A DNA stretch of 64,000 bases from Vagococcus entomophilus (GCF_003987595.1 NZ_NGJZ01000001.1:992001-1056000), one strand, 5' to 3'; counted from the first letter of the stretch, positions 14,265-24,676 are shown. Program-made: numbers and translations. Notes: generated from the sequence alone by a model not told the origin.

Positions 14265-17200
14265 TTATACATGTGGATGTTTGATTTTAATGAACTGTTT
14301 ATCCGCCACAACATATCCACTGTCTACTTCTAAATCAGGTTCTTTGGACATATAAGGCTTATCTGCATACATTTGGTCGGATACCCTCATTGCAAAAACA
14401 GCAGTTTTTACCAATTCTTTCACCAAGCGAGCAAGCCCTATGCGTGTTTTTGCCATATACTGATGGTCGCCTGCAAGAATAAAATAAAGACCTTTTCTAT
14501 TTCCCTCTTGCATGAACTCTTTGAATTCATCCTCGGTCAATTTAGCAGCTTTTTCAAAACTTTCCATATCCGTAATATAAATAAACCATTTAGGTAATTT
14601 TGATATTTCTTCTATATTACGATTTCTAAGCTCTATCAACAAATCGTTTTTGACTTGTTCCATATTCTCAAGATTCATAATATACGCATTTACTTCAACA
14701 GACTCTCCATCAAAATTTTTACCAGAATCAATTACCATTGTATTTGCTTGTTGGTTCAATAATTCCATGCTGCTCAATATTGATTCTTTTAAAGGTTGTA
14801 ATGTTTTCAGTTGCTCACCGAAAACAGCTAAATTCCCATGATACTCAGGGATATAAGGAAATACTTCTACCTCTTCAAAATCAAGGCCTAATGGCACAGC
14901 ACCTTTTTCAACAGCTCGCCTGACTGACCTCTTTTGTCTAAACTCTTCAAAGTTCAAAATTTCTGGAATCATTGGAATCTCCTCTGGTCTTTCCCCGCTC
15001 CAGTAAGCATCCATCTCACTTGCTTCACGGCGCATGTTCTCAATGATTTCAAGAACATCATCGCCGTCTGCTGGGAGGGCGGTTTGGAAGATTTGCGGTT
15101 CTTCTAGTTTGATCAAGCCACGTCCGGGTAAATCATCTACTACCAGTTGAGTTCTGCCAACAATGGCACGTGCTTCGCTATCATCAATCAGTTTTAATGG
15201 GATTTGGACTTTGATATTGCTATACAAGTTCATCCGCAAGCTATTTTGACGTCCTGCTGAGAGAATCAAATGAATTCCTACTCCAGCCCCTTCACGGGCA
15301 ACTGAGACAATCATCGCTTCTAATGCTTCTCCAAATTTGGTGTTTTTCATCCCTTCAAATCCGTCAAGTGGAATCAAGATAATGGGTTCTTCGTTGCCAC
15401 TGGCTTTTTCATACATGTCAAGGGTAGCTACTGAAAATTCGCTGAGTAACTTTTTGCGTCGTTTGATTTCTGCTTGAATGCGTCGGATAAACTTGCCAAT
15501 TTTTTCTTCGTCATCAATCGTCATCGTATCTGCTACATGTGGCAAGTGTTTAAGTGGCAGTAAGCCATTGGTGCCAAAGTCAAGTAGATAAACATGCAAG
15601 TGCGCCGGTGAGTGTGTTCTCGCTAGATCCATCACAACGGTTTGAATCAAGGTAGATTTGCCATAACCTGGACTCGCATATACGGCAATGTGTCCGTCTT
15701 TACTTAGGTCTACAGTAAGCGTTTCTTGTGCTTGCATACTTGGGATATCTACAAACCCAATCACAGGTTTCATAGCGGTTTTCGCCTTGTTCCACGCTTC
15801 TTTAAAGTCCACTTGGTGCAGGTTGCTTAAGTGGATTTGTTCTGGAAGCGGTGGTAGCCATGGACGAGGTAAAGGAGCAATGTTTGCTTGTGCTACTACA
15901 GTGTGAATGCCATCCACAATCGCCTCTAATTCGGTTGGTACTTGTTGGATATCTTCAGCATTCTCTAACCCGCTTAAATCTTCGCTTAGAATTTCGTATT
16001 GCCCTAATTCGTTGATGCGATAAATCGTGTAATCTTCAATATTTTGATTGTCTTTATCAGGTTGGTAATCCGCCCCACTCCAGGCACTTTGGAATAATTC
16101 GTAGATTTCGTTGTTCCCTACTTGTAAATAAGCCCGTCCTGGCTGGGTAATTTCTGCGGCATCAGGAGTTTTGAGCATTTCCATAGAGTCTTGTTTGTCT
16201 GCTACTTTTAATGCTAGTTTGAATTTCGAGTTGGACCAAATTTGATCATTAACGACTCCACTTGGCTTTTGCGTTGCAAGAATCAAATGAATCCCAAGTG
16301 AGCGACCAATACGTGCAGTTGAGACTAATTCATCCATAAATTCTGGTTGTTCTGCCTTTAACTCAGCAAATTCGTCTGAAATTAAGAATAAATGCGGCAT
16401 TGGTTGGGACACGTCCCCATTTTTGTAAAGTTTTTGATATTGATTGATGTGATTGACATTATTTTCTGAAAACAATCGTTGACGACGTTTCAACTCGGCA
16501 TTAATAGAAACGAGTGCGCGCATACTTTGAGCACCATCTAGGTTGGTGATGGTGCCAAGCAAATGCGGCAAATTTCTAAACAAGTTCGCCATGCCTCCAC
16601 CTTTATAGTCAATGAGTAAAAACGCCACATCATAAGGGTGAAAGTTGACCGCCAAACTGATGATATAACTTTGGACAATCTCTGATTTCCCTGAACCCGT
16701 TGTTCCGGCAACCAATCCATGTGGCCCATGTGCTTTTTCGTGCAGATTGAGATAGACAACATCGTCTTTCCCACGCAGTCCAAGCGGTACCGCCAAGCTT
16801 TTATGTGGAGAATGTTCCTGCCAGCGACTTTCAACGTTTAGTTCTTCGAAATGCTCGACGCCGTATAATTCCATAAACGTGACAGATTCTGGAATACTAC
16901 TTTTAAGATTTTGCAGGTGATTGAGTCCTGCCAAAGTTCTTGGAATTTGTTCTTTGTCAAATGCTTGTGGGAAGTGATCGAGCTTGAAAGATGTATTTCT
17001 CAATTCTCCTTGTTCCATCACTAGGACTCCTGTTTGGCGATCCCGAATATCAATAACGGTTTGAACATTATCCGAAAGACTGCTCATCACGTCTTCAACA
17101 AAAAGGATACTACAGCCAAGTTCACTTGGATCTTCATTAAAAAATTCCATAATAACGTGATCCAAAATCAATTTTTCATCTGTAACCATCACGACGTAGT

Positions 17201-18722
17201 GTGGACTAAACAAGGTACTTTCACGACTATTCCGATTTTCATCCAACTGGTTGCGACGGTTTTTTAGGATTTGATTCAAACTATTTAGCACCTGATCTCG
17301 ACTTCTTTGATTGTAAACAAACCCCCGGACATTCATATCTTGCAGAGTCGAGTGTCTAAACCAACGCATCCATTCCCAAGACTGTTTCTCTTCTTCTGGA
17401 AAAATCGAAATAAACTGCAAATCATGATAGCTATGAAAAGTCGCAAGTTGATTGATTAGGAGATGCAATTGTTCAATTACCAAACTTCTTGGTCCGATGT
17501 ATCCAACCGGCCCATTCATCAGATTGGCGGTGATTGGCATGTCTTGAATCATGAGATTTTGCTCATACAAGGCATAGCCTTGTTCCTCTAATTCATCGCC
17601 TTTTTTCTCTCGTTCTTTATTGGGATAGTCCACCTGTGTAGTCGTATGAACCTCACCTAAGCCTAATCGATAATATAAAAAATCAAAATGAAGCGGTGTT
17701 TTTTCATAAATACGCGGTGAGTAATGTTCCACCAGTTCTTTGATTTTGATAATACTTGGATAATGATACAACTGTCCCTTTTTCTGTGTCTCATTTACTT
17801 GTCTTAATTCGATTGATTTTTTTATCAAGTAATCATGATAATTTTCTTTTCGAGCTTTTGTCTCGATTTTAAACTCTTTTCTCGTTTTGAAAAAATTGAC
17901 TACTGAAAAAATAATCGTTGCAAGAGTTGTCGCAATCGTGGCTAACACATACAGACCATTGGGACGAATAAAGGCCATTGCGACACTCACCATAATCATA
18001 ATCAGTGGTGGAATCAAGGTTTTCAGTAGTTGTTCGGTTGGTTTGGTCGGCTCTTGTGGCGGAGTGCTGATTGTAAGCTTGTCTTCTGGCTCTCTATAAA
18101 TGACCCGAGGAGAACGATGGAAATCAGGATATTCCCGTGAAAATCCGTACCTAGAGCGTGCTAACTGCGGTAGTTTGGCTGCAACAATCGTCTCACTGGT
18201 CACATGAATTTCATTTGGGAACACGCGAAAAGTGGCACTGCCAAAACTGATTTCATCTCCAGCTTCCAGCATAATTTGATCTGCTACGAGCGCTTCGTTA
18301 TTCACATATAACTGTTTTGAAAACGAAAGCAACTCCCACTTATCTGTTGCTTTTTTTAATAAAAATTGGGGTTCGCTAGTCTCAAGTCTTAAGCTACAGC
18401 CAGCTTCATCGCCGACATAAATTTCGTGTTCATTTGAGCAATCATACATTTTCCACAAAGCGTTCTTCGAAAGAAACAATTGAATTTTTTGATTGCCCTC
18501 ACAATCTAATATTTGCTGGTCAATCAATGGTACACTCTTTTGGTCGGTTTGAACATGCCATTGATCTGCTTCAAAATAGAATTGCCACGCTTGGCCACTT
18601 GGCACCTGAGGTAATAATAGATCCGCATTTGGCACATTTCCCACTATCAGCTTTTTTTCGGTATTGAGTGGCAACTGATAACGAAATGGAGCAAGGTATA
18701 GCGTTATATTTGCTTGGTTCAC
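14265..18722 (-). CDS. essC: EssC, membrane FtsK/SpoIIIE ATPase of the T7SS
   Basis: At 1485 residues this is the usual EssC length. The N-terminal 190 residues carry two FHA-like domains. Two membrane helices lie at about 235-280 (IPPLIMIMVSVAMAF and the next hydrophobic run). The ATPase modules follow: GTTGSGKSE at about 672 with LFLISDEFAEL as Walker B, and SPGYGKST at about 1016. A third module near 1300 has FGEQLKTLQ where a P-loop would be, so it looks degenerate. EssC powers export and selects substrates. In this family the C-terminal end varies with the effector repertoire. It is separated by only 3 bases from essB. Confidence 0.95.
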   Translation of the reverse strand: MNQANITLYLAPFRYQLPLNTEKKLIVGNVPNADLLLPQVPSGQAWQFYFEADQWHVQTDQKSVPLIDQQILDCEGNQKIQLFLSKNALWKMYDCSNEHEIYVGDEAGCSLRLETSEPQFLLKKATDKWELLSFSKQLYVNNEALVADQIMLEAGDEISFGSATFRVFPNEIHVTSETIVAAKLPQLARSRYGFSREYPDFHRSPRVIYREPEDKLTISTPPQEPTKPTEQLLKTLIPPLIMIMVSVAMAFIRPNGLYVLATIATTLATIIFSVVNFFKTRKEFKIETKARKENYHDYLIKKSIELRQVNETQKKGQLYHYPSIIKIKELVEHYSPRIYEKTPLHFDFLYYRLGLGEVHTTTQVDYPNKEREKKGDELEEQGYALYEQNLMIQDMPITANLMNGPVGYIGPRSLVIEQLHLLINQLATFHSYHDLQFISIFPEEEKQSWEWMRWFRHSTLQDMNVRGFVYNQRSRDQVLNSLNQILKNRRNQLDENRNSRESTLFSPHYVVMVTDEKLILDHVIMEFFNEDPSELGCSILFVEDVMSSLSDNVQTVIDIRDRQTGVLVMEQGELRNTSFKLDHFPQAFDKEQIPRTLAGLNHLQNLKSSIPESVTFMELYGVEHFEELNVESRWQEHSPHKSLAVPLGLRGKDDVVYLNLHEKAHGPHGLVAGTTGSGKSEIVQSYIISLAVNFHPYDVAFLLIDYKGGGMANLFRNLPHLLGTITNLDGAQSMRALVSINAELKRRQRLFSENNVNHINQYQKLYKNGDVSQPMPHLFLISDEFAELKAEQPEFMDELVSTARIGRSLGIHLILATQKPSGVVNDQIWSNSKFKLALKVADKQDSMEMLKTPDAAEITQPGRAYLQVGNNEIYELFQSAWSGADYQPDKDNQNIEDYTIYRINELGQYEILSEDLSGLENAEDIQQVPTELEAIVDGIHTVVAQANIAPLPRPWLPPLPEQIHLSNLHQVDFKEAWNKAKTAMKPVIGFVDIPSMQAQETLTVDLSKDGHIAVYASPGYGKSTLIQTVVMDLARTHSPAHLHVYLLDFGTNGLLPLKHLPHVADTMTIDDEEKIGKFIRRIQAEIKRRKKLLSEFSVATLDMYEKASGNEEPIILIPLDGFEGMKNTKFGEALEAMIVSVAREGAGVGIHLILSAGRQNSLRMNLYSNIKVQIPLKLIDDSEARAIVGRTQLVVDDLPGRGLIKLEEPQIFQTALPADGDDVLEIIENMRREASEMDAYWSGERPEEIPMIPEILNFEEFRQKRSVRRAVEKGAVPLGLDFEEVEVFPYIPEYHGNLAVFGEQLKTLQPLKESILSSMELLNQQANTMVIDSGKNFDGESVEVNAYIMNLENMEQVKNDLLIELRNRNIEEISKLPKWFIYITDMESFEKAAKLTEDEFKEFMQEGNRKGLYFILAGDHQYMAKTRIGLARLVKELVKTAVFAMRVSDQMYADKPYMSKEPDLEVDSGYVVADKQFIKIKHPHV

Positions 18723-18725
18723 TGT

Positions 18726-19961
18726 TTATTTCCCTCCTGATGTCGTCTGACTTGTTGTTTCTTTCTTACTAGTACTTGAGTCGGTACTTGATTCTTGAAT
18801 GCTTTTATTTCGCTCGTCTTGATATTTTTTATAGTCTTCTTGTAGTTTCGTGATTTTTTCTTCTTTTTCTGATCCAGTCAATTTGCTACTACTACGAACC
18901 TGTTCAATCTTTTGAGCAATTCCATATAGAATTAGATCAGATTCTTCTAAATTTTTAGCAATATCAAGCGCATTGTCAAAATCTCCACGTCCAATGTTGA
19001 CCCAGTAAGTCAAATAATCTTCGCTTGATTTTAAACTGAGATTGTTGTAGATGGCCGTTTTTTGTTTTTCTGTCAGTGTAGCTCCTTGGACGACACTATA
19101 GGCCAACTCATACTTTTGTGTATAAGGAATTTTGTCGGTCTTTACGCTTTCTAATTTTGAAATCACCGTATCATAATCTTTTTTTAAAAAAGAAGTATCT
19201 GTTGCGAGCATCTTATCTTGAAAAGGTACTTTAAAGAACAGAAAGTAGGCTAATGGAATCAGCAATAATACAGCAAGTGCACTCACCCAAATACTAGCTT
19301 GTTGAAAAATCCGATAGTTTCTTTTTTTGACTGTTCTAAACGTTTTTTGGTTATAGCTCACCGTTTTTTGGTACAAATCAGCCAAGTAGGCTTCTATCGC
19401 ATTAAAATCTTTTGCTTGCTGAATGGTCGTTGCAAACTCACTTCCTTTGAAAATCTCCAATTGTCCGTCATAGAGTTCCTCAAAGCTGACTTTTTCTTCA
19501 AACAAAGCAATCACCAGTGCTTGATACTGCCTTAGTAAACCATCTGTATCCAAGTCTTTCGGGCTCATTTTTCCTTTTAATCCACGATAGGCAATTTTGG
19601 GTTGTAAGTTGCGATCAAAGACGATATTTTCAGGGGCAATAAAAAAAGTGAGCGGTAGGCTTAATAAGTTTTGAACCGTGAGTAAATTCCAAGCAGCCCG
19701 AATTTTTTCAGCTTTTGGCAAGTGTTTCACTTGATAAAAACTTTGGTCATCACGCTCGATTTGATACGTAAAATCCACACTATCTTCTTGCCAAGAAACC
19801 TTGCAAGGCAATAGCTTTGGCTCGGCCATTTCTAAAAGGAGCAACTCTTTTTCCTCTTGAACTTCAACCTCAGACTGTTTTAAAGATAGCTGCCACTTTG
19901 CTGCTTCTTTTTCAAACAAGAATTCTTTTTTTTCAAAATTAATACTGATTTGTTCCGCCAT
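18726..19961 (-). CDS. essB: EssB, T7SS membrane pseudokinase component
   Basis: The 411-residue protein has a cytosolic N-terminal domain of the EssB pseudokinase type (1-215), one membrane helix at about 225-245 (WVSALAVLLLIPLAYFLFF), an extracytoplasmic helical domain (AYSVVQGATLT, LTYWVNIGRGDFDNAL) and a Lys/Ser/Thr-rich tail (SSTDSSTSKKETTSQ). EssB is a core part of the secretion complex and contacts EssC. The gene lies between esaB (3-base gap) and essC (3-base gap). Confidence 0.93.
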   Translation of the reverse strand: MAEQISINFEKKEFLFEKEAAKWQLSLKQSEVEVQEEKELLLLEMAEPKLLPCKVSWQEDSVDFTYQIERDDQSFYQVKHLPKAEKIRAAWNLLTVQNLLSLPLTFFIAPENIVFDRNLQPKIAYRGLKGKMSPKDLDTDGLLRQYQALVIALFEEKVSFEELYDGQLEIFKGSEFATTIQQAKDFNAIEAYLADLYQKTVSYNQKTFRTVKKRNYRIFQQASIWVSALAVLLLIPLAYFLFFKVPFQDKMLATDTSFLKKDYDTVISKLESVKTDKIPYTQKYELAYSVVQGATLTEKQKTAIYNNLSLKSSEDYLTYWVNIGRGDFDNALDIAKNLEESDLILYGIAQKIEQVRSSSKLTGSEKEEKITKLQEDYKKYQDERNKSIQESSTDSSTSKKETTSQTTSGGK

Positions 19962-19964
19962 GAT

Positions 19965-20222
19965 TTACTCCCCTATCACTTCGAGAATATCCCCATTCGT
20001 TAAGGGATAATCTTTCAATTTTTTATTATCATCTAGGATTATTCGTTTATTTTTCACTTTAATTTGATACTTGTTTGGTTGAATCTGTTTTTGGAAAATC
20101 TTATTGATTTCTGTCAAAAGGTGGTAGACGGAAATATTTTTAGGAATTCTTAAATCATAGGATTGATCCTTATTATCTTGAAAATAGAGTGTAATGTTTA
20201 AATGATCTTCTTTCTCTGCCAT
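19965..20222 (-). CDS. esaB: EsaB/YukD ubiquitin-like T7SS protein
   Basis: An 85-residue cytosolic protein with a beta-grasp pattern: LNITLYFQDNKDQSYDLRIP, VYHLLTEINKIF, YQIKVKNKRIILDD, LKDYPLTNGDILEVIGE. Size and place between essA and essB match EsaB/YukD, needed for T7SSb activity. No C-terminal Gly-Gly, so it does not conjugate like ubiquitin. Spacing to both neighbours is about 3 bases. Confidence 0.9.
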   Translation of the reverse strand: MAEKEDHLNITLYFQDNKDQSYDLRIPKNISVYHLLTEINKIFQKQIQPNKYQIKVKNKRIILDDNKKLKDYPLTNGDILEVIGE

Positions 20223-20224
20223 TT

Positions 20225-20701
20225 TTATCCCCTTTTTCCGATTTTATAAGAAGCAACACCACCAGCACCTAAGACACCTGCGCTACCAAACAATGTAGCC
20301 ACAAGTCCAGCTCCAGAGTTAGTCCCTGTTGTTTGGGTAGTTGCGGCGGAGGCTACTTGTTCGTTTGTTCCAGCAGGATTGTTTACAAACAAAGTCGCCA
20401 CATCATTTTCAGTTGCTTTTGCACTTTTTTTGACAAATAGTTGCTGTACTTCTTTGGTTTGTGTTGCTTTTTCTTGTTTTTTTGCTTTTTTTAATTTTTG
20501 GTTATTGTCTTGATTAAAGATTGATTCATCTACTGTACTGGTATTTTGATGAGAAGCAGACTGATCGTCTTCTAAACGATCAGTCTGAATGTTTAAGTCA
20601 TTATTGATTAGTTTTTCTTCTGCTTTAGCAGTCGTTGTTGTTGCTAACAATAGGACTGTGCACACAGACAGTAGTCCTACTATTATTTGGCTTTTTTTCA
20701 T
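20225..20701 (-). CDS. essA: EssA, T7SS membrane protein
   Basis: A 158-residue protein with an N-terminal signal/anchor helix (QIIVGLLSVCTVLLLATTT), a polar Lys/Gln/Asn-rich middle region and a C-terminal glycine-rich helix (GAGLVATLFGSAGVLGAGG) ending in basic residues. The two-helix layout and the position between esaA and esaB identify EssA. Its start overlaps the esaA stop by four bases (ATGA). Sequence conservation of EssA is poor, so the call relies on topology and context. Confidence 0.85.
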   Translation of the reverse strand: MKKSQIIVGLLSVCTVLLLATTTTAKAEEKLINNDLNIQTDRLEDDQSASHQNTSTVDESIFNQDNNQKLKKAKKQEKATQTKEVQQLFVKKSAKATENDVATLFVNNPAGTNEQVASAATTQTTGTNSGAGLVATLFGSAGVLGAGGVASYKIGKRG

Positions 20702-23700
20702 GATTCACTCACTCCTTTTAGTTGGCGTGGCTGCCAAATAAAGAGATTCAACAAAATGAACCCTATAATTAAGACACATACAATTGCCATTCCCCCCGTA
20801 TTTAATGCTTGACTAGAGAAGAAGGTGTTTAATACTTGTTCACTATATGAGAGTGGATTAATGGCTTTAACTATTTTAGCCATTCCTTTGACATCGATTG
20901 TAGTCCCTGTTGCACTGGATAAGAAAATATAGCTCACAAACGCGAATAAACTGATTCCAAATCCGACTACTTTAAACTGTTTGATTAGATAATGATTCAT
21001 CAGCGTAAATAAAACAGTAAAGAGTAAAATAACTGTGAACCACGAGACTTTTTGCTCAGATGGAATCGCTAGTTCTCTCATACTCATAACCGCAAGTATC
21101 CCACCTAATAGCACACTGCTGCCGATTAAAAGTAACGTATGCATGATGTTATTTGCAAACCATAATTCTTCTTTTTGGAAGGTATCTTTTACTTTGGCAA
21201 TAATGGTTTGCGTAGCAAAAACAAATCCTAAAAATAGACTGGTTACAAACAGTACGATTACCCAAGTGAATGGTTTGTAAACTTCCGCACTTTTCACCGT
21301 TGCTTCTGATTTCCCATTAACAGGATTGGCAATAAACTGCATTAATACATCATTAGATACTCCTTCCTTATAGGCATTGTTTAATACTTTAACAAACGAA
21401 CCTACAAAATCATTATTCTTTTGTAACTCATCAGTAAAATTGTTCATGACTTTGTTGGCACTTTTTGAGAGCTGTTGCCCGTTTTCTTGGGCATCCTTTA
21501 CTTGGCTATCAAATGAGGTGAAAACAGTTTTTACAGAATCAGAAGCCTCCACATTTGCTTGAGAAGCGTCTTTGAGTGCTTTGCTTTCTTCGACCAAACT
21601 TTGAACCGTTGTTTTGCCCGAATCTAATTGACTATCTGTTCCTTCGTTCACTGTCGCAACCTTTGATTGACCTGTAGCAATAGTTGTCATATTTTTGCGC
21701 CAATCGCTCAATTTGTTGAGCTGATCTTTGATAGATGCTTGCAAGGTTGTATTGTTTTCTTGGACTTCTAGTAAGCGTTGATTCAGTGATTCTTTTTGTG
21801 CCATTATCTCGGTCGATTTTTTCTGTAATTCGCCTATTTTCTCTAATTGCGAAGCCAAGTCATCACTCATTGCATTCGTCAATACATTTTCAAAATGTTG
21901 TCTAAAGTCAATGTTTGGCAGCTCTTGTGTAAGATATTCATAGTCAGCCTTGTCATAGCCGTTGTACGCACTTAAGCTTTGCTCAAGCTCGGTATAATGC
22001 GCCTCAATTTTGCCAACAATTTCTGAATACGCTTGTTTGGCTTTTTGATAAGCAGCATAGCCTTCTAGAGGAATGCTTACTGGCTGCGTCGATTGCCAAT
22101 TGAGTGCCTTTTGCTTTTTCACCGGTGCGGCTGATGTACTAGATTCAGTCGTGCTTTCAGAGCTCGTACTTTCTGTTGAACTTGTACTGGTTGTCTCAGT
22201 AGTACTTGGTAAAGTCGCCTCTTCTGCTTGTTCTTCTTGATGATAGGTCACATTGAGTGTTGGTGTTGAAACAGCTGTGTCTAGCGCTGTCTCACTTGCA
22301 AAATGATATTGAATGGTTACATTTTGCGGGGTATCCACTTTAATTCCTTCTGCTGATAACCATTCCCCATTAGTGTATGTCTGAGTGCCCTTTTTGTCTT
22401 GCACACTTACAAGATCAATCAGGATTTGTTGATCTGGACTCATTGTAAAGGAGCCGTCTTGAAGTCCGACAATATTTTGTAATTGAGCAACTTGTTTTGC
22501 GGTCAATTTTTGCTTGTTCTCATTTAAATCCGCAATTTTTTCTTCTAAAGTTTTTTTCAACGAAGCGTTCTGCTCGGTGGGAAAGTGCAACTCATTTTTA
22601 TCTGATTGAATCGTTTGAATAATACTTGGCAAAGTGTTATTAATTGCGTCTACTGCATCAGTTTTTTGATCATTCACCTGTTGCAAAGATTGTCTTTGGT
22701 CTGGTGTTAGACCCGACTCACTTTCAGATAGGTAAGGAAGTGCGTCGATTTTCTTTTGCAGTCCTTCTTGTCTAACTTGCTGATCCTTTACAATACCACT
22801 GATATGCTTTTTGAACATTGCATAACTTTGGGGATCCCTGCTTTTTAGTACTTGGTCTAAGGTAATCTTTGTATCCTTATCTACCTTTGCAGGATCCATA
22901 AGAAAATACTTAAACAATTGATCTTGATAAAGAGTGACTATATTATGGATTTTATCTTCAATCTCTCTTTTTTGTTGGTCAATCGCTTGTTGATTATTTT
23001 TAAGCTGTTCCTCTAAACCTTGCATTTGATTGACGAAAGAATCATTGCTAGTTTTTTGTCCGAACTGACCATCAAACTGCGTCCCTGTTGCAACCAATTT
23101 GTCATAAAGCGCCTGCGTTTCTTGACTCAACACATCTTGATCCATTTCAAGTAATGATTTCGCAAACTCTTCGTATGTCATTTTTCCTTCTTTACGAAAA
23201 GCAATAAATTTTTCAAGCGTTGTGTCATAACTTGCTTGAGATTTAATCAACTGCTCTACAGTTCCAGTAAAACCAGTCAAAGATTTTGTTAGGCTTTGGT
23301 TGGACTCAATCGCTCCTTTTGAAGAATCAACAAGCGCTGGAAAAGCCGTCTGAAAATTTGTTGCCGGTTGAAAGACTGAGTTTTGATAGGCATTGACATT
23401 ATCATTTTGATTATTAGAAACTTTTTGAATATTCTGTTGTGCAGTATAAAGATTATTTAGAATACTTGCCACATACATAGAAACAAGCTGTTGGTTCAAA
23501 TCGTTAACCACTTTATTCCCCATCGTGTTTGATTCATTTTCAAGCTTTGTATTCCCATTTGAATTAATTTTGTAATTGACTTGAACTTTTTCAGGACTCA
23601 CACTATTCATATCTAGAATTTTTTGAGAAAAGTTACTTGGTACGGTGATCATCAATTGGTAGGTTCCGTTCTTCAAGCCATTTTCTGCAATTCCTCGACT

Positions 23701-23952
23701 TACAATATACCAATTGTGTTCAGAATCTTTCTCAATTTTTTTGGTATAATTTAACCCTAAATTAAACTCTTGATTTTGAACATGCACTCCCTGATCTTCA
23801 TTCACTAAAGCAATATTTAATTTTGAGTTTTGCTTTGCTACTTCTGTTTCTTTTATATTTTTTTGATAGTCATTATTTAAATAAATTAATAAGGTAGTTA
23901 GCAAGATGAGTGCTACAACAATTTTAGTAACCTGAATTATTTTTGATTTCAT
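20698..23952 (-). CDS. esaA: EsaA/YueB, large membrane and surface component of the T7SS
   Basis: The start is set at MKSKIIQVTKIVVALILLT (23952) with GGGAG upstream; an in-frame ATG six codons earlier is less well placed. The 1084-residue protein has one N-terminal membrane helix, a very long extracellular coiled-coil region with Gln/Asp/Lys-rich helices, a Ser/Thr-rich stretch near 600 (TSTSSTESTSSES), and about five or six C-terminal helices (from FTWVIVLFVTSLFLGFVFA). This is the EsaA/YueB/Pip plan; relatives also serve as phage receptors. A terminator just upstream (23984-24013) limits read-through from esxA. Confidence 0.93.
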   Translation of the reverse strand: MKSKIIQVTKIVVALILLTTLLIYLNNDYQKNIKETEVAKQNSKLNIALVNEDQGVHVQNQEFNLGLNYTKKIEKDSEHNWYIVSRGIAENGLKNGTYQLMITVPSNFSQKILDMNSVSPEKVQVNYKINSNGNTKLENESNTMGNKVVNDLNQQLVSMYVASILNNLYTAQQNIQKVSNNQNDNVNAYQNSVFQPATNFQTAFPALVDSSKGAIESNQSLTKSLTGFTGTVEQLIKSQASYDTTLEKFIAFRKEGKMTYEEFAKSLLEMDQDVLSQETQALYDKLVATGTQFDGQFGQKTSNDSFVNQMQGLEEQLKNNQQAIDQQKREIEDKIHNIVTLYQDQLFKYFLMDPAKVDKDTKITLDQVLKSRDPQSYAMFKKHISGIVKDQQVRQEGLQKKIDALPYLSESESGLTPDQRQSLQQVNDQKTDAVDAINNTLPSIIQTIQSDKNELHFPTEQNASLKKTLEEKIADLNENKQKLTAKQVAQLQNIVGLQDGSFTMSPDQQILIDLVSVQDKKGTQTYTNGEWLSAEGIKVDTPQNVTIQYHFASETALDTAVSTPTLNVTYHQEEQAEEATLPSTTETTSTSSTESTSSESTTESSTSAAPVKKQKALNWQSTQPVSIPLEGYAAYQKAKQAYSEIVGKIEAHYTELEQSLSAYNGYDKADYEYLTQELPNIDFRQHFENVLTNAMSDDLASQLEKIGELQKKSTEIMAQKESLNQRLLEVQENNTTLQASIKDQLNKLSDWRKNMTTIATGQSKVATVNEGTDSQLDSGKTTVQSLVEESKALKDASQANVEASDSVKTVFTSFDSQVKDAQENGQQLSKSANKVMNNFTDELQKNNDFVGSFVKVLNNAYKEGVSNDVLMQFIANPVNGKSEATVKSAEVYKPFTWVIVLFVTSLFLGFVFATQTIIAKVKDTFQKEELWFANNIMHTLLLIGSSVLLGGILAVMSMRELAIPSEQKVSWFTVILLFTVLFTLMNHYLIKQFKVVGFGISLFAFVSYIFLSSATGTTIDVKGMAKIVKAINPLSYSEQVLNTFFSSQALNTGGMAIVCVLIIGFILLNLFIWQPRQLKGVSES

Positions 23953-23983
23953 TTTTATTTTTTCTCCCATATTTACATTAAAA

Positions 23984-24013
23984 AAAGGAGAGGAGCAATG
24001 CTCCTCTCCTTTT
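23984..24013 (-). terminator. intrinsic terminator between esxA and esaA
   Basis: On the minus strand AAAAGGAGAGGAGCA-TTGCTCCTCTCCTTTTTTT forms a nearly perfect 14-bp stem with T7. It lies 11-12 bases behind the esxA stop, so most esxA transcripts should end here and only a fraction continues into the machinery genes. Confidence 0.9.
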
Positions 24014-24024
24014 CAAAAAAGTCC

Positions 24025-24315
24025 TTAGCCTCCGATTTGAGAAGCAATATCTTGGTCTGTTTGTTCCACAATATCCGCAACTTTGTTAAGTTGTTGATTA
24101 ATTTGTTCCAATAATTCCGCAAATTCTTGAATTTTTGGTGTTAATTCTTGGAATTGATTGTCAAAGCTTGTAAAAGCATTCCCTTCCCAGTTATCGCGGA
24201 TAGTATTTTGTTCTTGTGTTAAACTTTGTAGCACTTCATGAATACTTTGTGATCCATTTGTATATTTTTGAGCGGATGTTCTAAGCTCATCTGGTGTTAA
24301 CTTAATTCTTGACAT
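24025..24315 (-). CDS. esxA: EsxA, WXG100 secreted T7SS substrate
   Basis: A 96-residue protein with the WXG100 layout: two helices around a turn with W43-E44-G45 (DNWEGNAF). Start at ATG 24315 with an AAGGGGAAT-type site. EsxA homodimers are exported by, and needed for, the Ess machinery. It is the first gene of the T7SS locus; its own terminator suggests expression well above that of the downstream genes. The upstream 24316-24540 is very A/T-rich; a TATACT lies at 24375-24380, but no convincing -35 is seen. Confidence 0.95.
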   Translation of the reverse strand: MSRIKLTPDELRTSAQKYTNGSQSIHEVLQSLTQEQNTIRDNWEGNAFTSFDNQFQELTPKIQEFAELLEQINQQLNKVADIVEQTDQDIASQIGG

Positions 24316-24547
24316 AACTCATTCCCCTTTAAAGTGTGTTTTTTTACTCTACATTAATATTTAACCATATAATCAGTATAAAATAAATTATTTTTTTCAA
24401 TTATTTTTTTCTTTTTTTTAAAGTTTAAGTAAAAAAAAGAAAAAAATAAGAAAAAGCGATGAATATGATATGTTCTAAGAACAATTTTGTTTTTTAAAAC
24501 GATAAATTTATTTTAATATTCATTGTGATTTTTACGTTAATTAAAAA

Positions 24548-24589
24548 AATAACCTGAAGCATAACGCGAAAGTTATGCTCCAGGTTATT
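24548..24589 (-). terminator. polC terminator
   Basis: AATAACCTG-AGCATAAC and GTTATGCT-CAGGTTATT pair in a stem of about 17 bp with a short GCGAAA-type loop, followed on the minus strand by T7. It lies about 90 bases behind the polC stop. Bases 24590-24676 hold nothing else I can recognise. Confidence 0.88.
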
Positions 24590-24676
24590 CGTATCCGAAT
24601 CAACGTTGGCAGTAAATGCAAGCTGCCAATTTCTCAAAATGAACTATTTGTATCTCAACCGCTTTGAGCTTTGAGC

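Noticed and set aside
24316..24540. A defined esxA promoter
   Set aside because: TATACT at 24375-24380 is suggestive but the -35 candidate TTGAAA is only 14 bases away and other spacings give poor hexamers.
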